Positions 36,975-50,651 of a stretch of 64,000 nucleotides of DNA are shown one piece after another. The DNA comes from Drosophila pseudoobscura. Its lineage: Eukaryota; Arthropoda; Insecta; Diptera; Drosophilidae. Every line of letters begins with the position of its first letter. Positions within the stretch are counted from its first letter, which is position 1. Location of the stretch: the NCBI RefSeq assembly GCF_009870125.1, contig NC_046683.1, forward strand, positions 11,904,001 to 11,968,000, in the 5' to 3' direction. Position numbers and translations under genes: made by a program. The notes under the pieces were generated by a model. That model searched no databases. It was given only the letters and a program-made list of their open reading frames with translations, and had not been told where the DNA came from.

Positions 36975-37168
36975 CGACGATGACGACGACGACGACGACG
37001 ACTACGACTCTTGTGGCTGTTGTGGCAGTTGTAGCCGCTGTTGTTGCACTCGACATGGTGCCTCTTTTTGTGTGTTTGCTCCGGGACAAAACTGTGACTC
37101 CAACTCTGGCACTGAGGCTGGGTCCGAGGCCGGGGCCGGGGCTGGGGCTGGGACTGGGGCTGGGGCCG
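36975..37168. repeat. GAC trinucleotide and GGGGCT hexamer repeats
   Basis: (GAC)n at 36975-37008 and a GGGGCT/GGGGCC series at 37116-37168. Together they keep one plus-strand frame open for 387 codons and also keep minus-strand frames open. Confidence 0.8.
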
Positions 37169-38435
37169 ACTTTTGGGCTCATGTTGCGCGCGCGTTTCCA
37201 CTCACCTGGCGAGATTTGTGCCAGCAGACAAGTGCGACATGATGTTATGTGTCAACAGCTTAATTCGCAGCGAGACGAGAGAGACGAGAGGCAGCCAGCT
37301 CCAGGCTCCATGGCCAGAACAGAACAGAGCAGAACAGAACAGAAAAGAACAGAGGAGGACTCCAAAGCCAGAGCCAGAGCCAGAGCTGGAGCTGGAGATG
37401 AACGAGGAAGCGAATTGAATCGAGAATCGGGAACGCGCCGTCGTGGTTGTAGCACTCCGTTGTCCGATCCCAATCTGAATCGCCGCAGTCCCCCGAAAAC
37501 CGAAAACCGAAACCAAAAAACCAAAGCCACATACAAAAACTTCCAATACCGAACAAAACGCACAACTTTTACTGCGTCTTTGGGGCACAGTTTTCACAAT
37601 TTATTATTCAGTTCTTCCTCTCACCTGATCTCCAGACCTGACGAACTCCAAACCGCTGACCAGCCTCTCTTATTGGAGGTGACACTTTGTCCAGCCAGAG
37701 GAAAGGGAAACATTCGAGACAGCGACAGGGACAGGGACATGGACATGGACATGGACTTAGATGGAGTGGACGACTACATGGAGCTCTCGCTATCGGAGCT
37801 GACAGTCAAAGATTAGCCGATTAGCTGACCTAAAGATCTCTCTCTAATGATTCCCTTCAAACCATATAAGCAAACTCATAGGGAAAAACTGATTCGGGAA
37901 AAAGAGAGAATTAGATCCTTAGAGCTATCACTGTAATTATCAAGCTATATAGAAATAAAGTATTCCCTACTCATATCTTATGACCAGCAATGAGATAGAC
38001 CACCCTACGTTCCATTGAAATATTTGATCTTGGAACACCAACAGTTCTCCCTACCAAATATTCGTATTACCTCACACAATCTTAACGCTCTTAAAAACAA
38101 ATATTTACTGGCCTAATACAAACTGTATTCTCCATAAAGATACCGTTCCTTCTCCTTCCGAACCATCACACCTGAGCAGAAAAGTGGCCCAAGACCTACC
38201 TCAACATATTCCGCATTATTCCCATCTGCAGAGTGGAGGCAACATAAATCGATTGATGCTCGGCTGCTGTGTGACTCCTCTTCCTTCTCTGCTGCTTCTG
38301 CTCGGCTCCTTGTCAATTGCCTAATTAGTTGGCAAAATTTTTCCCACGCCCACGCAACAGGCCGATGCCGATACCGAGCCGAGTCGCACTTGTCTCCCAG
38401 CCAGGCGATCGGAGGGATCCCAATGATCTATGGCC

Positions 38436-38497
38436 AGAGACAGACAGATACTCGTAGAGACAGACAGCCAGACAGACAGAGAGACAGACAGAGAGAG
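38436..38497. repeat. GACA tetramer repeat
   Basis: Imperfect (CAGA)n / (GACA)n over about 60 bases. Confidence 0.8.
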
Positions 38498-39212
38498 CGT
38501 GCGAGGGGCAGAGACAAACATGGAGCTTGGCCAAAGACCAAATTTGGCAGCAGGAGGAAAAACGAAAAGGAGAAGGAAAGACATCAACATCGGGGGCCAA
38601 ACTGCATGGGGAAATCAAAGCACGCTACTTGTGCCCCAAAATACCATTGAACAGCGCCAGAGATGGGTGGAGAGGCAGGAGCCAAGGAGGATCAGAGGAG
38701 AACACTCGCTCAGAGCTCCTCCAGAGAGCACCACCACCACCACGAGCACCAGCACCAGCACCAGAGGAGAGTCAACAATAAAACTCATAAATCAAATAAG
38801 ACAAAAGACTCGGGGCAGGAACGCAGGACACGAAAAACGAAAGCTGGCGTGCGTCGTTCCCCCCTACACTGGCCCCCATCCCAGGCCCCAGACCAAGAAC
38901 GAGGGAAGCAGGGGGCCGGGCCATACGACGCAATATTGAGCCACGAACTGCGAACAATGGGAGCAAATAACTGGCAGGCATTTGGAATAAGCCCCAGCTC
39001 AGTCGCAGGCTCAGTCTCCATCTCCATCTCCGTCTCCGTCTGCGTCCAAGTCCAAGTCGGAGACAACATAGACATAGATGGTCTCTAGATGAGTCTCCAA
39101 GCGATGAAACACGAAGCAGCGACGACCCAGCGAACAGAGCCAGCCCCAACATCATCGACCACCGTAGCAGTTGCTCTCTGAGCAGTCAGCGATTTTCAAG
39201 GTAAGACAAAAC

Positions 39213-39241
39213 ACTCTGCTCTGCTCTGCTCTGCTCTGCTC
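39213..39241. repeat. (CTCTG)n pentamer repeat
   Basis: Five tandem CTCTG pentamers. Confidence 0.85.
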
Positions 39242-42200
39242 TTCGAGATGGCCAAGGCGAAGGCGAGCCTCGATCAATCGAACATCACGAACTGGGAATA
39301 CACTTGGAGCAGCAGCAGGGATGGGATGGGGCAACACTCTGCGATGGGAAGCTGCCCAAAAGGCTCACATGAAGAGAATTTCCAATTGTATGGAAGGGAA
39401 TTCCCTTTAGTCATAGAACACCATCGATACCGGTTCGGGGCGGAATATGGATAAAAGGATAGGCAACTCAGAATAGTAGTAATATTTATCAGACGCTTTC
39501 TCTGAGGACATTGTCCTTTAGTAGAAAAGAGAAAGGAATTTGACATACAACTTAATAATAATATCATTCGAAAGGGGCAGCCTCAGCTGATCCCCCAATT
39601 CCATTGACCCTGCGGGATGGGAAGAGCAAAAGTCACCAAAATGATGCACAAGTGTCGCCCCAGAACCGCAGAACAGATCGAGGGCAGAGAGCTTTATGGG
39701 TGATTGGAGGGCGGAGGATCTAGGGATTCTGGTCCGGTCCAGTCCAGTCCGAGTCGAGTCCAGGGCATCGGCTCTGGTACCGTCTATGGCTTCGGCACCG
39801 GCACCGGCACTGGCACTGGGCAGAGCGACAAGATGAATTTCCAGCGTATTTTGCTTTGTTATTTTGTTGTTTTCATTTTGGTCATGAGATCCTCGTTGCA
39901 CAGCCTCCCCACCCAGCTCCCCTTACCTACCCACCAAAATCTTTAACTATCCAACTAGATATATATATATAGTAAATATATATAGAAAGATTTTTTGGGC
40001 GCTTCGTTACACAAAATCACGAAGCGAATCGTGCACGACTATTTTGCGTGAGCTGAGAGCATGATCAGCACTCGACTTGAGTCCACTCAAGAGGCCCCCA
40101 GAGCCTTCTGCCGCTGCCTCATGCAGCTGCGACCTGTTTGCCGCCCAGCCTCCTCCACCTCCACCTCCACTGCCACCGCCAGCGCCTCCTGCTCTTCACA
40201 CCACCGCTCAGAGGCAGGGGCAGGCGCTGGCACCTTTGGGGTTTTGACAGTTTAAAGACCAACGAAACGAAACGAAAAAAAAAAACAACAAAAAACGATA
40301 GCCCCCAAATTGGTTTTGTAATATGAACTGTTTTTGGGGCTTGGGGTTTGGGGAACGGCACACGTCCCACAATATGCTGATAGGCCATTGAATACCGAAA
40401 AGAAAGTGGGCAAATGGGGGGTAAACAGGTGGAGCTCCACTTACAAATTTGATTTGATGCAGGGTCAGCATTTGAATCAATCGGGATAAGCCAAAAGATC
40501 TTTATTACTCAAATATATCGAGTACTTTTCCTTGAGAAATCAGAAGTCCTCGTGCACTCCGGTAAGCTGGGAATAATTTTCACTGATTTCTGATCTAATT
40601 ATGACAGCTCCACATTTCCCCAGTAGCCTCTTAATACTAGCATATATTTTAAGTTTAAATATCCATCATCTCTTTATGGAGATGGAAGAATACAAAAGCG
40701 ATAAAGATAAATTTTTGATAATCCATAAACTGAAAGATCCCGTAAGAGTTTTGTTAATATTTATTATTATTATGAATTATGAGCTATGAATTGGATTATC
40801 CATTTCAGTTGTCTGTATATTGCTCTACGGATATTGAACTGAATTGATAATTTCGTTCTGAGACTGCACTTCAAGGAAATTGAAATTGATCCAGAAGTTG
40901 AGGCCCCTCTACATGGAGATTTTCATATGTTCTATCGATTCTAGCATCGATTATAGTATTTGTATTTTGGCATAAACCTGTTGAACTTTTATATCAACTG
41001 CGTGGCCTTCAAGTTTAATTGATAAATTTCAGATTATTTTAAAATAATTTTGAGAATAACTTTTCCAAATAAAATTAATATGTGGCTTTTCTTTGATTCT
41101 TTTAAACAGACATTGCCCTATATAATCCCGTGGAAACGGGTACATATATCGATGATTCGAATTGCCTTCTCAAGAAGAGTCAATCCCCCAAGATTTTGGG
41201 AGATTAGGAGGAAGGAAGTGCCATTGGATGGTAGTTGCACTACTTTCTCTGCACTACAGATAAATCCTGGACTCTTGTCTCGTTCTTTCTGCAGAAATAC
41301 AACCATAAAAGCTGCAGCTCCTTCTCCCCAAAACGTGCTGAATCGCACCTTTACTTGAAATCAGTCCAGTGCAGGTTTGCTCGATTGACGGAATGGTATC
41401 TTTATCAATATCGTCGATATCGTCACCCTAAAAGTCAGCCGCATTTTTGTATGAATTTCGTCTCCCACTTTGGGGACTTTGTTTTACTTCTCACGCCTTG
41501 AACTTGACTAACAAATTTGACCTTTCGTTGTGGCCGCAACAAGCGAGCGCCATGCTGTGTGTCAGGCTAATAAAAATAGCATCATGTTGCAGAGAGTCCG
41601 TGGTGCTGCCATCAGTGCTGATGGTGCTGGTCCCCGTCCCAGTGCTGGATATGGGGATGGTGCCACACAAAAGCTTGCAACATGTCCAACTGACTCAAAG
41701 ACACACAAGTGTGTCGCCAGGCGGCGACGGGGGCAGCGAGCTAATGAACATAAGAAATTCGCTTACATTTTTTCCATTTGTGCGAATTAGAGGCAACTAC
41801 GGCGACAATGCAGTCAGTGTTCTGCTCTACACTTTTATTACTTCCAGCAAACTGGCAAACTGCAGCGAAAGCAGCAACACATACGAGCACGCTTGTCAAC
41901 GGTATTTCAGTAGCCAACTTTTTGCTTAACCAACTTCTTGAGCCCATAAACGGCAGGGAGACGCCGACGGGGGCACAGACATCGTGGAGCAAGTGCAAGT
42001 TGATTATTTGGAATGATTATTACATTAATATTTAACCCTAATATACATTTAGAACGCTGTCTAAAGCCCAAATAAGCTGGAAGAAAATTTAAACTTGCTT
42101 AAAAACCTCCAAAAATAAGGAGGCAAAGTACATCGGAAAACGGATTGGTATGTTAAGAGAAAAAATACAATTACCACAGTTTCCATCTCTCTTACGAAAA

Positions 42201-44126
42201 CCTGCATTTGTTTCAAGGAAATTCTCAACAAATATTGGACCATCTCGAAGGAACAAGTGCATTTCTACTTCGGTCCTGTCCATCAGTATCGAATCAGTCT
42301 CAGTCTTTTCAGGGATAGATGTATGTAGGAGTAAGTGATACCCGTACATCGATATATGTGTGGCAACAAAGCAAGTAGAAAACTTTGCCGGAGCGTCTGC
42401 CCGCAAAATGCTGACTGAGGCAGAAGAACAAAGGCGAGAATTTGCCAGGAGATGTCAGCAGGTGCTGCTGCCCCTGCCCCTGCCCCTACCAAGTGAATGC
42501 GATATCGTTCGGGCTGTGAGTGGTCTCCTGTGAGGAGGCTCTGAGTACGAATACTCGTATGTGCAAGTGATTTCCAGTTGATGTAACATTACTTTGAAAT
42601 CTTTTGCCAGGCTAGGCAGCTAGGCAGCCAAATGAAAAGCAAAGAGAAGATGCTTTCCACAGGCCAAAACGAAACGAAAGAAACGAAAACCCCATGGCCG
42701 ATGGTCGATGGAGCAGGATGGCCTGCAGTTGAGACAACGGATATGGATACTCGGCTTAATTTCTCCAGCGGTCTGTTGGTCAACTGGCCAAACAAAGTTC
42801 ACTTTTTTCCTATTTTCCCCATTTTCTTCTCGAGCATTCGTCGGGCAATTGGGGAGAGAGGCGGCTGGGGGAGCTGATGGTTGGGGTGATGCACGCGAAA
42901 CGCTTCGCTGGACAATGAACAAGCGAAATTAGAGAATGTAAACAGCGGATTTTATCCTGTTCGTTGCCTTGCCCAACACCAGAAGCTGCAACAGCCACAG
43001 CCCCCCCTCCTCCTATATAGAAAATATACAGAAGATATTCCGACTGTGGGATACCCACCCGCTCATCAGATCTTATGGTCTTAGAAAAGAGGCTGACACA
43101 TGGGCTCTACCCAAAACTCTTGCACTAGGAATTTTCTGTACATCAAGAGATACGTGTGGATATCTCAAAAAAAAAAAATGATGGGCTCCAAGCATATGGA
43201 GTCGAAGATCTGTTACATACATACCCATGCATACAGGAGACCCTTGTATGCCACAAATACCAACAGGGTACACCAACAGGGAACAGAAGCAACAGCAACA
43301 AGAACAAAACCCCAATGAAACGTGGACCATTTTTCTTTGTCTTTGGTTCCGTGTCTGGGACCTGTCGCCGCGTAGAGGATACCGGAGATGAGAGACAGCA
43401 CTGCGGGAGAGCGGAAAGGCGGGAGAGTGAGTGGAGGCAGTGGGGGGACCAAACAGCAACAACGGCGCCAGTTGACACGTCTTTTTCCTTTGACAAACAT
43501 TTAAACAGGCGCTTCGGACAACGTCAGCGTCAGCGTCAGGCGGCAACAAGAACAATTACAAGCAATTCCAAGCAGTTTCCAGTTCCACCTTAACCTTCGA
43601 CTTAACCTCAGCGAAAACACAACCATGCTGCTGCTTCTGCTGCTGCCTGCCAGCTGATGTCATAACAGTAAATTAGCAGCGACAAGCAAGCAGTGCAGTG
43701 TGTAGGAGGTGAAAAGCAGAACAAGGACAACTCGAAGCAGTGGCAGCAAAAATCACTGGCACGGACACCACACATTGGAAATGGAATGGCATTTTTGAAT
43801 GGCATCTGGAAACCTTTTTGAATGAACAGACAGATTCAATAATTCCTCTGGGAACACTCTGTGCAAGCATTGAAGCATCAGGAAACTGAGATAGGATAAA
43901 CCTATGATATTTAGGGATATCACTACAGGGATCTGAAAGCTGGATAACTATTAAACGATGTATGTGGGAGTAACTTGTTTTATTGTCAATGGAATCTATT
44001 TAGTTGAGGTATTTATTGCATTAACCGGCGTCAGGAATCCGTTCCATTCGAAAATGTTCTCTCTGTTGTCCGCCATAATACTGTACGTATATATACTAGT
44101 ATCTAAAGTAATAAACTGCTTTATGT

Positions 44127-45345
44127 TGTGTGGTAGTACGAATCTAAGAACTTGTAAGTTACGTGCAAGTGAGCCTGAATATAATCCACTGATCGATCGG
44201 CTGAGATTTGTATCTTGCTTTGGATGCCTTCGTGTCACTGTCTTTGTTTGGATCCTAATCCATTTGTTTCATTTTTGATAGTTCATGGCTATGGTTAATG
44301 GTTAGTGATTAATGTTTTCATAATCGGCATAATTTATCACTGCATAGGTAGTTATGTACTTACAAGTTTACGAGTATAAGAGTTTCTTAGTGCCGTGTGG
44401 GGTAGTGGTAGTACGAATCTAAGAACTTGTAAGTGCTTTCCGTGGAAGGTTACGTGCAAGTGAGCCTGAATATAATCCACTGATCGATCGGCTGAGATTT
44501 GTATCTTGCTTTGGATGCCTTCGTGTCACTGTCTTTGTTTAGATCATAATCCATTTGTTTCATTTTTGATAGTTCATGGCTATGGTTAATGGTTAGTGAT
44601 TAATCTTTTCATAATCGGCATAATTTATTACTGCATAGGTAGTTATGTACTTACAAGTATACGAGTATAAGAGTTTCTTAGTGCCGTGTGGGGTAGTGGT
44701 AGTACGAATCTAAGAACTTGTAAGTGTTTTCCGTGGAAGGTTACGTGCAAATGAGCCTGAATATAATCCACTGATCGATCGGCTGAGATTTGTATCTGGC
44801 TTTGGATGCCTTCGTGTCACTGTCTTTGTTTGGATCCATTTGTTTCATTTTTGATAGTTCATGGCTATGGTTAATGGTTAGTGATTAATCTTTTCATAAT
44901 CGGCATAATTTATTATTGCATAGGTAGTTATGTACTTACAAGTATACGAGTATAAGAGTTTCTTAGTGCCGTGTGGGGTAGTGGTAGTACGAATCTAAGA
45001 ACTTGTAAGTGTTTTCCGTGGAAGGTTACGTGCAAGTGAGCCTGAATATAATCCACTGATCGATCGGCTGAGATTTGTATCTGGCTTTGGATGCCTTCGT
45101 GTCACTGTCTTTGTTTGGATCCTAATCCATTTGTTTCATTTTTGATAGTTCATGGCTATGGTTAATGGTTAGTGATTAATGTTTTCATAATCGGCATAAT
45201 TTATTTCTTCATATGTAGTTATGTACTTACAAGTATACGAGTATAAGAGTTTCTTAATTCCATCCGTGGAAGGTTACGTGGAAGTGGGCCTGAATTCGAT
45301 CCACTGTATTGCCTTCTTTGGGTCCCAATGACTTTGTTTCAGTTT
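44127..45345. repeat. Tandem repeat of a ~290-bp unit (four copies plus a degenerate fifth)
   Basis: The word GATCGATCGGCTGAGATTT recurs at 44191, 44482, 44773 and 45058, giving periods of 291, 291 and 285 bp. The copies are nearly identical. Copy 1 lacks a 16-bp piece (the GTGCTTTCCGTGGAAGG area), and copy 4 has the TTATTTCTTC variant. A fifth, diverged copy (about 45240-45345) keeps GTGGAAGGTTACGTG and the CCACTG and TTTGTTTCA blocks, then runs directly into the coding fragment at 45346-45713. The family is not recognised. It is a different sequence from the larger satellite that starts 440 bases downstream. Confidence 0.9.
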
Positions 45346-45713
45346 TCATTGCTTCTTTAGTAAGCCTAATATCTGTACAAGATAAGCGCTCATTTTACTA
45401 ATTTCAGCCTGAATTCTATTGCAGGTTTCATAATCGGCATTGTTCTCTAATTCTTCTTCAAATTCTCTTATCTTAGCATATATTTTCTTTATATTTGCCT
45501 CTATCGCCTGCGTGCTTATGTCAAGAACCATCTTCTTCAGATATTTATCACTTAGAATTTCTCTTATATCTGAACCGTTTAGTCACTCTCACATTTACTT
45601 CAATGAATTAACTTGAATATTTCAGAGTGACTTTTCCACAGAACAAAATCTCCTGGCTTGCTTTTCCTTGACTTTTTAATTAGAAGTAAGGATTTTTCCA
45701 AAGCGTCTATGTT
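45346..45713 (-). pseudogene. Broken gene fragment for a helical, charged protein
   Basis: Two minus-strand open segments look like real protein. The first (45713-45603, 37 codons) includes DALEKSLLLIKKSRK and PGDFVLWKSHSEIFKLIH. The second (45582-45346, 79 codons, with an internal ATG at 45531) includes SDIREILSDKYLKKMVLD and then a charged, heptad-like helix (KIYAKIREFEEELENN) and ends LLGLLKKQ-like at a TGA stop. The two are separated by about 20 bases with stops in all frames joining them, too short for an intron, so the gene looks broken. If only the second segment is used, a 61-residue protein from ATG 45531 is possible. The family is not recognised. Its 3' end is contiguous with the 290-bp repeat, which shares the 15-mer TTTCATAATCGGCAT with it. 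Confidence 0.45.
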
Positions 45714-47352
45714 TCAATCGGCTGTGATTTTCTTGGAACCATAAATATCTGATATCTGGCATATATCAAAGAAGTTTGTTTGTTCTGTACAGTATATCTC
45801 AGCAATACGGCAGCCGATCGGGGCATGGCATGTCTTTTCATGATCAGGAGACTCCTGTGAGTCGACTGCCATATTAAAAAAGTACATCCATTTTTTCACG
45901 ATTTTCGCAAAAAATCATGATGGTTACATCATTAAATTTACAAAAAATCGGCCTCATTTTCGAAGCCGAGATTTTGATGCCGATCGACAGTCCGGATCCT
46001 CGCGATCCTGGGACAGTTGGTCCTGTACCGATCTGGCCCTATTTGTCTGAGATATAGGCTTCCGAAGATTCGGATTCGCATTTCATTATTTGGATGTACA
46101 TACATATGTATGTAATACTGGTTTTTCTGTACGCTATATCTCAGCAATACGGCAGCCGATCGGGGCATGGCATGTCTTTTCATGATCAGGAGACTCCTGT
46201 GAGTCGACTGCCATATTAAAAAAGGACATCCACTTTTTCACGATTTTCGCAAAAAATCATGATGGTTACATCATTAAATTTTCAAAAAATCGGCCTCATT
46301 TTCGAAGCCGAGATTTTGATGCCGATCGACAGTCCGGATCCTCGCGATTCTGGGACAGTTGGTCCTGTACCGATCTGGCCCTATTTGTCTGAGATATAGG
46401 CTTCCGAAGATTCGGATTCGCAATTCATTATTAGTATGTAATACTGGTTTTTCTGTACGCTATATCTCAGCAATACGGCAGCCGATCGGGGCATGGCATG
46501 TCTTTTCATGATCAGGAGACTCCTGTGAGTCGACTGCCATATTAAAAAAGGACATCCACTTTTTCACGATTTTCGCAAAAAATCATGATGGTTACATCAT
46601 TAAATTTTAAAAAAATCGGCCTCATTTTCGAAGCCGAGATTTTGATGCCGATCGACAGTCCGGATCCTCGCGATTCTGGGACAGTTGGTCCTGTACCGAT
46701 CTGGCCCTATTTGTCTGAGATATAGGCTTCCGAAAATTCGGATTCGCAATTCATTATTTGTATGTAATACTGGTTTTTCTGTACGCTATATCTCAGCAAT
46801 ACGGCAGCCGATCGGGGCATGGCATGTCTTTTCATGATCAGGAGACTCCTGTGAGTCGACTGCCATATTAAAAAAGGACATCCACTTTTTCACGATTTTC
46901 GCAAAAAATCATGATGGTTACATCATTAAATTTTCAAAAAATCGGCCTCATTTTCGAAGCCGAGATTTTGATGCCGATCGACAGTCCGGATCCTCGCGAT
47001 TCTGGGACAGTTGGTCATGTACCGATCTGGCCCTATTTGTCTGAGATATAGGCTTCCGAAGATTCGGATTCGCATTTCATTATTTGGATGTACATACATA
47101 TGTATGTAATACTGGTTTTTCTGTACGCTATATCTCAGCAATACGGCAGCCGATCGGGGCATGGCATGTCTTTTCATGATCAGGAGACTCCTGTGAGTCG
47201 ACTGCCATATTAAAAAAGGACATCCACTTTTTCACGATTTTCGCAAAAAATCATGATGGTTACATCATTAAATTTTCAAAAAATCGGCCTCATTTTCGAA
47301 GCCGAGATTTTGATGCCGATCGACAGTCCGGATCCTAGCGATCCTGGACAGC

Positions 47353-50314
47353 TGGTCCTGTACCGATCTGGCCCTATTTGTCTGAGATATAGGCTTCCGA
47401 AGATTCGGATTCGCATTTCATTATTTGTATGTACATACATATGTACATATGTATCCTGGGACAGTTGGTCCTGTACCGATCTGGCCCTATTTGTCTGAGA
47501 TATAGGCTTCCGAAGATTCGGATTCGCATTTCATCATTTGTATGTACATACATATGTACATATGTATGTAATACTGGTTTTTTCTGTACGCTATATCTCA
47601 GCAATACGGCAGCCGATCGAGGCATGGCATGTCTTTTCATGATCAGGAGACTCCTGTGAGTCGACTGCCATATTAAAAAAGGACATCCACTTTTTCACGA
47701 TTTTCGCAAAAAATCATGATGGTTACATCATTAAATTTTCAAAAAATCGGCCTCATTTTCGAAGCCGAGATTTTGATGCCGATCGACAGTCCGGATCCTC
47801 GCGATTCTGGGACAGTTGGTCATGTACCGATCTGGCCCTATTTGTCTGAGATATAGGCTTCCGAAGATTCGGATTCGCATTTCATTATTTGGATGTACAT
47901 ACATATGTATGTAATACTGGTTTTTCTGTACGCTATATCTCAGCAATACGGCAGCCGATCGGGGCATGGCATGTCTTTTCATGATCAGGAGACTCCTGTG
48001 AGTCGACTGCTATATTAAAAAAGGACATCCACTTTTTCACGATTTTCGCAAAAAATCATGATGGTTACATCATTAAATTTTCAAAAAATCGGCCTCATTT
48101 TCGAAGCCGAGATTTTGATGCCGATCGACAGTCCGGATCCTCGCGATCCTGGGACAGTTGGTCCTGTACCGATCTGGCCCTATTTGTCTGAGATATAGGT
48201 TTCCGAAGATTCGGATTCGCAATTCATTATTTGTATGTAATACTGGTACACTGTATGTGTATGTAATACTGGTTTTTTCTGTACGCTATATCTCAGCAAT
48301 ACGGCAGCCGATCGAGGCATGGCATGTCTTTTCATGATCAGGAGACTCCTGTGAGTCGACTGCTATATTAAAAAAGGACATCCACTTTTTCACGATTTTC
48401 GCAAAAAATCATGATGGTTACATCATTAAATTGTCAAAAAATCGGCCTCATTTTCGAAGCCGAGATTTTGATGCCGATCGACAGTCCGGATCCTCGCGAT
48501 CCTGGGACAGTTGGTCCTGTACCGATCTGGCCCTATTTGTCTGAGATATAGGCTTCCGAAGATTCGGATTCGCAATTCATTATTTGTATGTACATACATA
48601 TGTACATATGTATGTAATACTGGTTTTTCTGTACGCTATATCTCAGCAATACGGCAGCCGATCGGGGCATGGCATGTCTTTTCATGATCAGGAGACTCCT
48701 GTGAGTCGACTGCCATATTAAAAAAGGACATCCACTTTTTCACGATTTTCGCAAAAAATCATGATGGTTACATCATTAAATTTTCAAAAAATCGGCCTCA
48801 TTTTCGAAGCCGAGATTTTGATGCCGATCGACAGTCCGGATCCTCGCGATCCTGGGACAGCTGGTTCTGTACCGATCTGGCCCTATTTGTCTGAGATATA
48901 GGCTTCCGAAGATTCGGATTCGCAATTCATTATTTGTATGTAATACTGGTACACTGTACGCTATATCTCAGCAATACGGCAGCCGATCGAGGCATGGCAT
49001 GTCTTTTCATGATCAGGAGACTCCTGTGAGTCGACTGCTATATTAAAAAAGGACATCCACTTTTTCACGATTTTCGCAAAAAATCGTGATGGTTACATCA
49101 TTAAATTTTCAAAAAATCGGCCTCATTTTCGAAGCCGAGATTTTGATGCCGATCGACAGTCCGGATCCTCGCGATCCTGGGACAGCTGGTCCTGTACCGA
49201 TCTGGCCCTATTTGTCTGAGATATAGGCTTCCGAAGATTCGGATTCGCAATTCATTATTTGTATGTAATACTGGTACACTGTACGCTATATCTCAGCAAT
49301 ACGGCAGCCGATCGAGGCATGGCATGTCTTTTCATGATCAGGAGACTCCTGTGAGTCGACTGCTATATTAAAAAAGGACATCCACTTTTTCACGATTTTC
49401 GCAAAAAATCATGATGGTTACATCATTAAATTTTCAAAAAATCGGCCTCATTTTCGAAGCCGAGATTTTGATGCCGATCGACAGTCCGGATCCTCGCGAT
49501 CCTGGGACAGTTGGTCCTGTACCGATCTGGCCCTATTTGTCTGAGATATAGGCTTCCGAAGATTCGGATTCGCATTTCATTATTTGTATGTACATACATA
49601 TGTACATATGTATCCTGGGACAGTTGGTCCTGTACCGATCTGGCCCTATTTGTCTGAGATATAGGCTTCCGAAGATTCGGATTCGCATTTCATTATTTGT
49701 ATGTACATACATATGTACATATGTATGCAATACTGGTTTTTTCTGTACGCTATATCTCAGCAATACGGCAGCCGATCGGGGCATGGCATGTCTTTTCATG
49801 ATCAGGAGACTCCTGTGAGTCGACTGCTATATTAAAAAAGGACATCCACTTTTTCACGATTTTCGCAAAAAATCATGATGGTTACATCATTAAATTTTCA
49901 AAAAATCGGGCTCATTTTCGAAGCCGAGATTTTGATGCCGATCGACAGTCCGGATCCTCGCGATCCTGGGACAGTTGGTCCTGTACCGATCTGGCCCTAT
50001 TTGTCTGAGATATAGGCTTCCGAAGATTCGGATTCGCATTTCATTATTTGTATGTACATACATATGTACATATGTATGTAATACTGGTTTTTCTGTACGC
50101 TATATCTCAGCAATACGGCAGCCGATCGAGGCATGGCATGTCTTTTCATGATCAGGAGACTCCTGTGAGTCGACTGCTATATTAAAAAAGGACATCCACT
50201 TTTTCACGATTTTCGCAAAAAATCATGATGGTTACATCATTAAATTTTCAAAAAATCGGCCTCATTTTCGAAGCCGAGATTTTGATGCCGATCGACAGTC
50301 CGGATCCTCGCGAT
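47353..50314. repeat. Higher-order repeat block A (about 2.96 kb)
   Basis: Nine successive marker spacings (463, 342, 353, 350, 325, 325, 464, 350 and then 326) recur 3299 bp downstream. Rare variants recur at exactly the same distance: AAATTGTC at 48433, TCATCATT at 47535, ATCGGGCTC at 49910 and AATCGTGATGG at 49086. The block is bounded by mismatches at 47337-47352 and at 50315. Confidence 0.9.
49501..49726. repeat. Internal 113-bp partial duplication within the 464-bp monomer class
   Basis: The segment starting CCTGGGACAGTTGGTCC is present at 49501 and again at 49614, joined through the end of the ATGTACATATGTAT spacer. The same junction (spacer end directly followed by CCTGGGACAG) occurs near 47454, 50754, 52913 and 55073, and as CATGGGACAG near 57858, so all six long monomers descend from one event. 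Confidence 0.85.
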
Positions 50315-50651
50315 TCTGGGACAGTTGGTCCTGTACCGATCTGGCCCTATTTGTCTGAGATATAGGCTTCCGAAGATTCGGATTCGCAATTCATTATTAG
50401 TATGTAATACTGGTTTTTCTGTACGCTATATCTCAGCAATACGGCAGCCGATCGGGGCATGGCATGTCTTTTCATGATCAGGAGACTCCTGTGAGTCGAC
50501 TGCCATATTAAAAAAGGACATCCACTTTTTCACGATTTTCGCAAAAAATCATGATGGTTACATCATTAAATTTTCAAAAAATCGGCCTCATTTTCGAAGC
50601 CGAGATTTTGATGCCGATCGACAGTCCGGATCCTCGCGATCCTGGGACAGT

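Larger units (their letters stand above)
29835..43957. other. Large simple-repeat-rich non-coding block
   Basis: About 14 kb without a supported gene. It is packed with short tandem repeats: CT at 30756-30775, CTGGCT at 31529-31562, GTGGAT at 31661-31693, GGCGAT at 32510-32555, GT at 35191-35212, CTG near 35461-35480, GAC at 36975-37008, GGGGCT at 37116-37168, GACA at 38436-38497 and CTCTG at 39213-39241. Its longest open frame (387 codons, 36653-37816) crosses several of these repeats and has 100-130-codon frames opposite it, so it is not called. Bases 40.5-42.5 kb are AT-richer and featureless. The block may be an intron or intergenic DNA. Confidence 0.5.
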